From positions 1 through 34,220 of IMG/VR virus record IMGVR_UViG_3300036398_003475: a DNA stretch of 34,220 nucleotides; one strand, given 5' to 3'. Position 1 is the first letter of the stretch; each line of letters starts with the position of its first letter. The notes under the pieces were generated by a model. That model saw only the letters and a program-made list of their open reading frames with translations, searched no databases and was not told the DNA's origin. The position numbers and the translations under genes were made by a program. Of this stretch, positions 13,253-18,267 are shown in pieces. Source of the stretch: a virus.

Positions 13253-14445
13253 CGTTGCTCCTCCCTCAGCTCGCCAACGAGAACTCGGAAGGCTCGCTCT
13301 GCGGTGGCAGGCACAACTCCATTGCCGAGGAGTCGCAGCTCGTCAGTGCGATTGTCTGTGGTGACGTGCAGGACGGCATCGTCCAGCCGATGGGTAAGCC
13401 CATCAGCGTCTCGACCCAGCGAGGGTTGAGTTTCGCTGTCATGTTGCTCTGCACCTTTGCAATCTGCGTCACCAAGTCGTCGCCACCACTGGTTGGTCGA
13501 TTCACTCGATTCGGATCTGGACCGGCTTGCGCATAGCCGCGTGGCGTTGCCCAAGTCTTCGTCACCTGATGCGTCAGCCCATGGTGCCGCTTGTCCACGC
13601 CCATGGGCGGGTTCTGCGCTTCGCACGCTCGCGGCGTCATCCATTGCTGAATCTGGATCGACAAAGTTGCTGCTGGCGGGCCGCCACTGCTGCCGTTCCT
13701 CTTGTTCGCCTTGGCGTGGCGCTGCCACGCTTCCAATGTCCTGCCGTCTTCCTGCTGCTTCGGCGTTGCCCACAACTCTCGGAGGCTCCCACTCGTATTG
13801 CTGCTGACCGGGCCGGCTTGGCCATAGGTCGCCGCATCCTGAGTCACCACCGCGCAGAGGTAGTGCTTGCCCAGCATGTGGTCGTGACTCTTCGATCCAA
13901 CTGGGCCAACGTCCTTGTATTCCGAGGCTCGTATCGTAGGCCAAGATGAAGATTCTTTTCCGCTGATGCGGCGCGCCAACTTCAGACGCGCTGAATACGC
14001 ACCACGTCGTTCGGTAACCCATTCCTGCCAAGTCTTCAATGACGTCGGGCAGCCCCAGCGAGATATGTCCCTCGACGTTTTCAAAGAAACAGACACTTGG
14101 TCGCATGAGAGCAATTCCGGCTGATATGTGCGGCCAGAGGTGTCTTGGGTCTTCGGCGCCGAGTCGCTTGCCGGCTGCGCTGAAGGGTTGGCACGGGTAA
14201 CCTCCAGAGAGGATGTCCACCAGTCCGTGAAACTTTCCCCAAGGGAAGGTTCGCAGATCGCTCCAGATAGGTGCGTTGTCCAAGAGTTTTGCTTCAGCCT
14301 TCGCTGCCAAGTTGCAGACGGCGAAGCACTCGACCTCCACAAAAGCGACTGTGCGCAGGCGCTCGCCAATTGCTCGCTTGAGGCCGAGGTCGATGCCCCC
14401 GTAGCCGCTGCAAAGGCTGACGTGATTGATGGTGTTAGTATCCAC
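13249..14445 (-). CDS. dcm: DNA (cytosine-5) methyltransferase
   Basis: 398 residues from the GTG at 14445. Motif I is SLCSGYGG (10-17), which binds AdoMet. Motif IV is GGYPCQPFS with catalytic Cys85, motif VI is ENV (122-124), motif VIII is QRKR (161-164), and motif X is near RLLGNGVVP (371-379). Residues about 175-360, the target-recognition region, are unusually low in complexity (repeated GNA, GDAD, DDA motifs). It probably methylates phage DNA against host restriction. No cognate restriction enzyme is seen. The ribosome site GGAGGA is shared with an ATG two bases upstream that opens a different frame along the whole gene; see 13266-14447. Confidence 0.92.
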   Translation of the reverse strand: MDTNTINHVSLCSGYGGIDLGLKRAIGERLRTVAFVEVECFAVCNLAAKAEAKLLDNAPIWSDLRTFPWGKFHGLVDILSGGYPCQPFSAAGKRLGAEDPRHLWPHISAGIALMRPSVCFFENVEGHISLGLPDVIEDLAGMGYRTTWCVFSASEVGAPHQRKRIFILAYDTSLGIQGRWPSWIEESRPHAGQALPLRGGDSGCGDLWPSRPGQQQYEWEPPRVVGNAEAAGRRQDIGSVAAPRQGEQEERQQWRPASSNFVDPDSAMDDAASVRSAEPAHGRGQAAPWADASGDEDLGNATRLCASRSRSESSESTNQWWRRLGDADCKGAEQHDSETQPSLGRDADGLTHRLDDAVLHVTTDNRTDELRLLGNGVVPATAERAFRVLVGELREEQR

Positions 14446-14447
14446 AT
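13266..14447 (-). CDS. Alternate-frame ORF within dcm, W-x-TP repeat protein
   Basis: A 393-codon frame, +1 to dcm, runs from an ATG at 14447 to 13266. Its ATG overlaps the dcm GTG (ATGTG) behind the same GGAGGA site. The second half looks like a real protein: AYSARLKLARRISG, then SSWPTIRASE, LWATPKQQE, WMTPRACEA and TWATPRGYA repeats, ending with LNPRWVETLMGLPIGWT. I associate W-PTP repeats and an NPxWVExLMGxPIGWT end with a set of phage/prophage methylase-linked proteins. The first 140 residues are Ser/Ala-rich and could be only the shadow of dcm. It could be a separate protein, a frameshift fusion, or non-coding. Confidence 0.4.
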   Translation of the reverse strand: MWILTPSITSAFAAATGASTSASSEQLASACAQSLLWRSSASPSATWQRRLKQNSWTTHLSGAICEPSLGESFTDWWTSSLEVTRANPSAQPASDSAPKTQDTSGRTYQPELLSCDQVSVSLKTSRDISRWGCPTSLKTWQEWVTERRGAYSARLKLARRISGKESSSWPTIRASEYKDVGPVGSKSHDHMLGKHYLCAVVTQDAATYGQAGPVSSNTSGSLRELWATPKQQEDGRTLEAWQRHAKANKRNGSSGGPPAATLSIQIQQWMTPRACEAQNPPMGVDKRHHGLTHQVTKTWATPRGYAQAGPDPNRVNRPTSGGDDLVTQIAKVQSNMTAKLNPRWVETLMGLPIGWTMPSCTSPQTIALTSCDSSAMELCLPPQSEPSEFSLAS

Positions 14448-14809
14448 TGTTTTCCTCCGCGGTAATGGCGCGAATACATGGCGCGCAGACTGACGTTTTG
14501 TTCTTCGGCCAGCTCAACGAGGAGGCGGCCGTCTACGATGATGTTGTTGCGCTGGTTGCGTGATTGCTCTTTGCGCGTGGCCCAGCGGCAGTTCGCCTTG
14601 CTGTAGCCAGCGTTGACATCGATGCGATCCAGCGTGTGGCTGAGAGATGGGCGCTCGCCCATGTCTTGAAGGAACCCGGCGAGCGTTGACCACTTGGGGT
14701 CGTAGCCAATTCCTCGGCCGCCGTAATAGGCGAAGTCTTTGCGATTTGCATTGTCGCAGCGTTGCTTCATGCCCTTCCAAATTGCCCAGCAAGGATGACG
14801 CTTAATCAC
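14435..14809 (-). CDS. HNH-like homing-endonuclease-type protein
   Basis: 124 residues. The pattern HPCWAIWKGMKQRC, YYGGRGI, HTLDRIDVNAGY and NCRWATRKEQSRNQRNN is characteristic of phage free-standing HNH/AP2-like nucleases (DRID...GY...NCRW-A-T). A small C-terminal helix could bind DNA. Such genes are selfish mobile nucleases or phage packaging and repair accessories. It overlaps the dcm start by 11 nt and provides dcm's ribosome site. Activity cannot be judged from sequence. Confidence 0.78.
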   Translation of the reverse strand: MIKRHPCWAIWKGMKQRCDNANRKDFAYYGGRGIGYDPKWSTLAGFLQDMGERPSLSHTLDRIDVNAGYSKANCRWATRKEQSRNQRNNIIVDGRLLVELAEEQNVSLRAMYSRHYRGGKQCGY

Positions 14810-15045
14810 GCTGCAACCTCCAATCGCTCACGCTCAACCCGCTGCATCTCAAACATCCGCGCGTAGGCCGACCGCTGCATGGCGGCCAAGTTCATGTTGT
14901 CGTCATTGAGCTGGTCATTGGTCTGCTCCAGCTCGGAGATGCGGTCGCGCAGTGCGTAGGTCTCGGAGCGGTAGCTGTCGCGCGCTAGGCGCAGGCAGCG
15001 GACCAGCTCTGTCAGTTCGGCGATGCGTTTGTCTTGCTCGTTCAT
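14806..15045 (-). CDS. Small coiled-coil early protein
   Basis: 79 residues, almost entirely helical with heptads (RIAELTELVRCLRLARDSYR, then LRDRISELEQTNDQLNDDNM), so it probably dimerises. ATGA overlaps lie at both ends. A leucine-zipper-type regulator or inhibitor is possible. Confidence 0.65.
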   Translation of the reverse strand: MNEQDKRIAELTELVRCLRLARDSYRSETYALRDRISELEQTNDQLNDDNMNLAAMQRSAYARMFEMQRVERERLEVAA

Positions 15046-15260
15046 CGTTGCACCCTCCTCGCTTGACGCTGTGCCTTGCGCGCACGCACCCGCTTGGCCT
15101 TGCGGCGTCCAAGGAATGCGGTGTCCTTTGTGCCGGATGTCTTGCGCTTGGCTGGGCGATCCATCAGCGCATTCTTTGTTAAGCGACGCACCGGCAACGC
15201 CTCGTCGGGGTTGCGGTGCGTCTCAGCGCGCATTGCGCGGCGAACAATGGCGCCTCTCAC
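15042..15260 (-). CDS. Small, very basic early protein (GTG start)
   Basis: 72 residues, dominated by Arg/Lys with a C-terminus RRKAKRVRARKAQRQARRVQ. This suggests direct nucleic-acid binding. GTGA overlap with the preceding stop decides the start; GGAAGGG lies upstream. No family recognised. Confidence 0.58.
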   Translation of the reverse strand: MRGAIVRRAMRAETHRNPDEALPVRRLTKNALMDRPAKRKTSGTKDTAFLGRRKAKRVRARKAQRQARRVQR

Positions 15261-15547
15261 TTCGCACCACCCTTCCACGATTGAATCGCCCGGTGCGCTT
15301 CCAGCATCGCCTCGTAGTACTCAGCCTGGGGTGCGCCTTCGGTCGCCAGCAGCATGCGCTTGACTAGCTCGCGCGCATAGTTGCGCTCTTTGATGAGCTT
15401 GAGCATCGGCGAATCAAGCTGGGGCAGCGAAGCGGCCAGCGCCTCAACCACCGGAATGACGGCATCGGCGGGTCCGAGGCATTCGGGGTCACCGCATTCG
15501 CAGAGCGCATCCGGGTGATACGGCGCATCGATGGTGAGGTCGATCAT
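15257..15547 (-). CDS. Hypothetical early protein with Cys cluster
   Basis: 96 residues. The N-terminal segment ALCECGDPECLGP has three Cys that could bind metal, followed by helices (VIPVVEALAASLPQ, MLKLIKERNYARELVKRM). ATGA overlap upstream, GTGA overlap downstream. Unknown role. Confidence 0.65.
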   Translation of the reverse strand: MIDLTIDAPYHPDALCECGDPECLGPADAVIPVVEALAASLPQLDSPMLKLIKERNYARELVKRMLLATEGAPQAEYYEAMLEAHRAIQSWKGGAK

Positions 15548-15678
15548 CGTGCGCCTCCGATCTTGTTGATTGCGGTGAGGGCGGCGAAGGCGCCGACAAC
15601 AAGAACGACCACAACCGTGAAGGTCGGGTCGGTGAGATAGCTCAAGACTTCGAGCGTGGTGTGTGTGGTGTTTGTCAT
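15544..15678 (-). CDS. 44-residue single-helix membrane protein
   Basis: The N-terminus is Thr/His-rich (MTNTTHTTLEVLSYLTD), followed by one hydrophobic segment (FTVVVVLVVGAFAALTA) and INKIGGAR. It is second in the early operon, with ATGA overlaps on both sides. Early small membrane proteins may act in host takeover; no specific function is visible. Confidence 0.6.
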   Translation of the reverse strand: MTNTTHTTLEVLSYLTDPTFTVVVVLVVGAFAALTAINKIGGAR

Positions 15679-15905
15679 AGAGAGTCCGTTGCCGTCATCT
15701 GTTGGCATCTGTGTGCATCAACGGCGTTAAAAGTCCGCGCCTGCATGAAATTCTCCACCGCACGCACCGAGATGCGTGTGCCCTTGTTCGGCCCGATGTT
15801 AAACGCTGGCAGTTCGCCGCGGGCAATCCAGCCGCGCACGGCGCGTTCGCCGACTCCCATTCCGCGGGCAACTTGTTTCACAGTCAGTGCAAGGTGGGCG
15901 TGCAT
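15675..15905 (-). CDS. Excisionase/MerR-like HTH protein, first early gene
   Basis: 76 residues. HLALTVKQVARGMGVGERAV followed by RGWIARGELPAFN and TRISVRAVENFMQAR is the winged-helix HTH_17/excisionase pattern: helix-turn-helix, short wing, then the R-x-S-x-x-A-x-x-x-F helix. It heads the leftward operon and is divergent from the RHH-like gene. Its own 3' end contains two decamer repeats. It could be the recombination directionality factor, a Cro-like regulator, or both; the decamers in attP favour a directionality role. Confidence 0.78.
   Translation of the reverse strand: MHAHLALTVKQVARGMGVGERAVRGWIARGELPAFNIGPNKGTRISVRAVENFMQARTFNAVDAHRCQQMTATDSL
15698..15717 (-). promoter_or_regulatory. 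Two tandem decamers inside the excisionase-like gene
   Basis: On the minus strand TGCACACAGA and TGCCAACAGA abut. The second is the exact consensus of the decamer family. Confidence 0.55.
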
Positions 15906-16016
15906 TGATTGCGCAGAGAATGCCCACAGATGCCCACGGATGCAAGAATTATTTTTAATGCAATGGGGTGAACGCCTTATTTGACATCTGCTGGCATCTG
16001 CTGGAGTGTGCTGCCC
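15906..16016. promoter_or_regulatory. Divergent switch region with decamer arrays
   Basis: This 111-bp gap separates the leftward early operon from the rightward operon. On the left side two plus-oriented decamers, TGCCCACAGA and TGCCCACGGA (15921-15940), lie in the leader of the excisionase-like gene. On the right side are oppositely oriented copies TGCCAGCAGA (15987-15996) and CTCCAGCAGA (15997-16006), with a weaker copy to 16016. An AT-rich block at 15945-15958 lies between. A TTGACA box (15981-15986) could be the -35 for the rightward gene, but its -10 would be poor, which suggests activator dependence. Confidence 0.65.
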
Positions 16017-16271
16017 ATGAAACAAAAACAGGAAAGGCTTGTCGGCACCCGCAAGTCAGTCTTTGCGAACCTCACTGATACAACCCACAGCCGGCTCCAG
16101 CGCCAAGCTGAGGCATCGCACTTGAGCGCTGCGAAGTATACCGCGGTGGCCTTGGAGTTCTACATGTCGCTCGAGGATGCCTTCGGCGGCCCCATGACCG
16201 AGCAGTTCCGGTCGATGATCCTGCGCAACGTCGGCGGGATGGCCGCGAAGCTGGAAAAGGCGCTCCAGTAA
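16017..16271 (+). CDS. Ribbon-helix-helix-like regulator, first rightward gene
   Basis: 84 residues. KSVFANLTDTTHSRLQRQAE followed by ASHLSAAKYTAVALEFYM fits a ribbon-helix-helix plan: one strand, a helix, a turn, then a second helix. A helical tail of about 35 residues could oligomerise. Divergent from the excisionase-like gene, it is the best candidate for the lysogeny regulator, as no CI- or LexA-type repressor is visible. The decamers lie directly upstream of its start, so any leader is short. Alternatively it is a plasmid-type partition or antitoxin-like protein. Confidence 0.6.
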   Translation: MKQKQERLVGTRKSVFANLTDTTHSRLQRQAEASHLSAAKYTAVALEFYMSLEDAFGGPMTEQFRSMILRNVGGMAAKLEKALQ

Positions 16272-16331
16272 GTCGCTGATTTACAGAGAGAAGTAACTAT
16301 TTTGCATAGGAACAAAGATTTTTCTGGTAAA

Positions 16332-16371
16332 TGCCTACAGATGCTGTAAGGTGCTAACAGATGCCAACAGC
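16332..16371 (+). promoter_or_regulatory. Four tandem decamers before the cargo genes
   Basis: TGCCTACAGA, TGCTGTAAGG, TGCTAACAGA and TGCCAACAGC abut in the 113-nt gap (16272-16384) after the RHH-like gene; the second unit is degenerate. Just upstream, TTTACA is followed 17 bp later by TGCATA, a weak promoter match. The array would sit between that promoter and the ATG at 16385. Confidence 0.6.
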
Positions 16372-16384
16372 ATCGACACACCAC

Positions 16385-16570
16385 ATGAAGAACGCCACAC
16401 AATACAAAATCCAAACCAAGCCGAGCATCCGCGAGGCAAGATGGGTTACGCAGTTCATCGCCAAAACAGAAGATCACGCAAGGTTTGTTGCCAGCGATCT
16501 TCATCACAGCAGCCGCCTTGTTCGCATCATTGAAATTTCGCAAGACGGTCAGCGCTTGATTGCCGCCTAA
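16385..16570 (+). CDS. Small hypothetical protein of the rightward block
   Basis: 61 residues, alpha/beta (KIQTKPSIREARWVTQFIAK, SRLVRIIEISQDGQRLIAA). The start is preceded by CGACACACCAC, a CA-rich leader without Shine-Dalgarno. Unrecognised; a small regulator or DNA mimic cannot be judged. Confidence 0.6.
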   Translation: MKNATQYKIQTKPSIREARWVTQFIAKTEDHARFVASDLHHSSRLVRIIEISQDGQRLIAA

Positions 16571-16571
16571 C

Positions 16572-16748
16572 ATGAACCTCCACACCATCGCCCAGTCCGC
16601 CGCAGCCTTCAACGCGGCGCACGACTACGATCTCAGCGCAGCCCTCAAGCTCACCGAGCTTGTCATCCAGCACGCGCATGTTGTCCAATTGGCGCGCAAA
16701 GAAGCCGCCGACCCGCAGCTTGCGCTGCCCTTGGAGGTTGCCGAATGA
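16572..16748 (+). CDS. Small helical hypothetical protein
   Basis: 58 residues, nearly all helix and Ala/Leu-rich (MNLHTIAQSAAAFNAAHDYD, LKLTELVIQHAHVVQLARKE), acidic end. It starts one nucleotide after the preceding stop and overlaps the lipoprotein start (ATGA). Confidence 0.6.
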   Translation: MNLHTIAQSAAAFNAAHDYDLSAALKLTELVIQHAHVVQLARKEAADPQLALPLEVAE

Positions 16749-17125
16749 CCGCCGCCATCGCTAGACACGCCGCTCCTCTGGCCTTGGCTGCGGTCTTCGC
16801 CGGCTGCCAGACCGCACCCGAGCCGCTGGTCCGCCAGGGCATCCGCATGGTGCCGGTGCAGGTTGTCACTTCGCCGCCGGGCGCAATCGTCGAATACAAC
16901 AACGAGGTGGTCGGCGTGTCGCCGTGCGTCATCAAACTGCCGGCCACACCGGAGGGCAACTGGCGGGACTTCCAGCAGGCGCACGTCTTGCGCGCCGAGA
17001 TGGCCGACTACAGCGACTGGGAGTACAAGGAGTACAACGCTGGGGCGCCGATCCCGGAGCGTGTGGTCTTTATTTTGGCCGATGCGCAGCGCGCATACAT
17101 GCAGCAGCAGCGCTGGGTGCGATGA
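16745..17125 (+). CDS. Lipoprotein with PEGA-like domain
   Basis: 126 residues. A signal peptide ending in the lipobox VFAG-C (Cys21) predicts a lipidated envelope protein. The mature part has VTSPPGAIVEYNNEVVG and then VSPCVIKLPATPEG, the pattern of PEGA-type surface domains (SxPxGAxVxxNGxxxGxTP). A charged helix-rich region and an Arg-rich end follow. It lies between the lysogeny regulator and the integrase, where genes are often expressed in lysogens, so receptor masking or superinfection exclusion is a reasonable but untested idea. Confidence 0.75.
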   Translation: MTAAIARHAAPLALAAVFAGCQTAPEPLVRQGIRMVPVQVVTSPPGAIVEYNNEVVGVSPCVIKLPATPEGNWRDFQQAHVLRAEMADYSDWEYKEYNAGAPIPERVVFILADAQRAYMQQQRWVR

Positions 17126-17165
17126 CCGTTGAATTTTCCAAAACACCAACACATAACCACACCAC

Positions 17166-17546
17166 ATGAAAACCAAAACAGCACAGCAGCGCTTTGATGA
17201 CATCGAAGCCATCATCGCCAAGATTACGCCACAGCGCACCGCCTTAATCGCGCTTTCTAAACAACTCGCAGCGGCGTCCAACCTGACGCACGAAAAAGTC
17301 CTCAACGCAGTCTTCAGCCGCAACTTTACGGCCAGCCACATGAAGAACTGGTGGAGTGAGCGCCGCGACGGTATCTTGCGCCGCTTCCAAGAAGAAGACG
17401 CCTACAACGCCGTAGCCGCCAAGCTGACCGCAGAGGAGCGCAAGCTACTTGGAGTCCGCGAGCCGGTCAGTCGCCGGCCCAAGAAGAAGCCAGCCAAGAA
17501 AGCAGAGACCGACTATTCGCATCAATACCGCTTCACGCAGCAATGA
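17166..17546 (+). CDS. Hypothetical, mostly helical basic-tailed protein
   Basis: 126 residues. Helices (QRFDDIEAIIAKITPQRTAL, ALSKQLAAASNLTHEKVLNA), then ASHMKNWWSERRDGILRRFQ, and a Lys/Arg-rich tail (RRPKKKPAKKAE). The middle could form a DNA-binding helical domain. It starts after a CACAACCACACCAC leader with no Shine-Dalgarno sequence and overlaps the next gene by 4 nt. Family unrecognised. Confidence 0.65.
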   Translation: MKTKTAQQRFDDIEAIIAKITPQRTALIALSKQLAAASNLTHEKVLNAVFSRNFTASHMKNWWSERRDGILRRFQEEDAYNAVAAKLTAEERKLLGVREPVSRRPKKKPAKKAETDYSHQYRFTQQ

Positions 17547-17767
17547 CCCGCCACGACTACTTCGCCACCGGCACGTTCCCTTGGGACGGCCTACGACTCG
17601 CCGGCCGCCGCTTCGACAGCCCCGAGCTGTTCGCCATGATGCGCCGGCAATGCCTCAGCGATACCTGCGTGCGGCATGCGTGCGCGGATCTTGATGTGCT
17701 GCCATACGCCGAGGAGGTTGCGGCGATTGAGGAGTATATTCTCCGCAGGGAAGCGGCGTATGTATGA
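17543..17767 (+). CDS. Hypothetical protein with Cys residues
   Basis: 74 residues: RHDYFATGTFPWDGLRLAGR, then FAMMRRQCLSDTCVRHACAD and an acidic helix (AEEVAAIEEYILRREAAY). Three Cys in 12 residues could bind metal. ATGA overlaps at both ends show tight coupling. Unknown function. Confidence 0.62.
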   Translation: MTRHDYFATGTFPWDGLRLAGRRFDSPELFAMMRRQCLSDTCVRHACADLDVLPYAEEVAAIEEYILRREAAYV

Positions 17768-18009
17768 TCGCTTCCATGCCAAATCCGCCGTGGATTCAGT
17801 GCCCGTTCCCGGGTTGGGGCTACGGCTCTATGGCGTGGCGCATGTCTGGCGAGGACGTCTGGTGGGACTGGGTTGCCGCGTGGCGCAAGCTCGCGCACCA
17901 AGAGCGGCTTGATTACATCGCGCAATATCCGGCGCCTCAAGGATGGGCGCCGTTTTACGAATACTGGTTAAACATCGAAGAACGCGAGGCCCGAGACGGC
18001 AAATACTAG
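17764..18009 (+). CDS. Hypothetical Trp-rich protein, last rightward gene
   Basis: 81 residues, with many Trp residues (PWIQCPFPGWGYGSMAWRM, VWWDWVAAWRKLAHQE, PAPQGWAPFYEYWLN). It may begin at the second Met (residue 5). It ends about 80 nt before the tRNA-like attP core. Not recognised. Confidence 0.65.
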   Translation: MIASMPNPPWIQCPFPGWGYGSMAWRMSGEDVWWDWVAAWRKLAHQERLDYIAQYPAPQGWAPFYEYWLNIEEREARDGKY

Positions 18010-18087
18010 GCCGCGGCCCCAGCTTGCTGCTGACACACTATCCGGCACGACGCCCGCAAACCCGCATAGCAACAGGGGCAGAGCAAA

Positions 18088-18127
18088 GATTAGAAATCCG
18101 CTGCTCTATCCCCTGAGCTACGGGAGC
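18088..18127 (-). other. attP core: 5' half of tRNA-Arg(UCU)
   Basis: On the minus strand 40 nt match a tRNA 5' half: acceptor strand GCTCCCG, D-arm GCTC...GAGC, then anticodon stem GCGGA and loop TTTCTAA (anticodon TCT), plus two more bases. The similarity then stops: the following bases do not complete the anticodon stem and no T-arm is present, so this is not a working tRNA. Position beside the integrase identifies it as the attachment-site identity block. Phages usually carry the 3' half instead. Confidence 0.8.
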
Positions 18128-18154
18128 GAAATTGGTTTTACTCTGTTCTCATGG

Positions 18155-18191
18155 TGCCAACAGATGCTAACAGAAGCTGATTCTGCTGGCA
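18155..18191. promoter_or_regulatory. Decamers in attP
   Basis: TGCCAACAGA and TGCTAACAGA abut at 18155-18174, and an inverted copy (TGCCAGCAGA on the minus strand) lies at 18182-18191. They fall between the tRNA-like core and the integrase arm repeats, where excisionase sites are found in lambda-type attP. Confidence 0.6.
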
Positions 18192-18246
18192 CACTTTGGC
18201 TCACTACTTGGCACACTTTTGGCACACCTGACTTGACTGTGCCAAC
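18187..18246. repeat. Integrase arm-type repeats (TGGCACAC)
   Basis: TGGCACAC at 18187, TGGCTCAC at 18197, TGGCACAC at 18209 and TGGCACAC at 18220 are direct repeats with 10-12 bp spacing, about one helical turn. An inverted GTGCCAAC lies at 18239-18246. Directly repeated sites beside the core and before int are typical arm sites for a tyrosine integrase. Confidence 0.6.
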
Positions 18247-18267
18247 GGCAGATGCAATCTGTCTGCC

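Noticed and set aside
15921-16371. CRISPR-like array suggested by repeated TGCCAACAGA units
   Set aside because: Units are 10 bp, abut without spacers and vary in sequence. No cas genes are present. They fit protein-binding repeats.
18055-18127. A functional tRNA-Arg gene
   Set aside because: Only the 5' half matches; the anticodon stem is not closed and no T-arm or acceptor 3' strand follows, so it is an attachment-site fragment.
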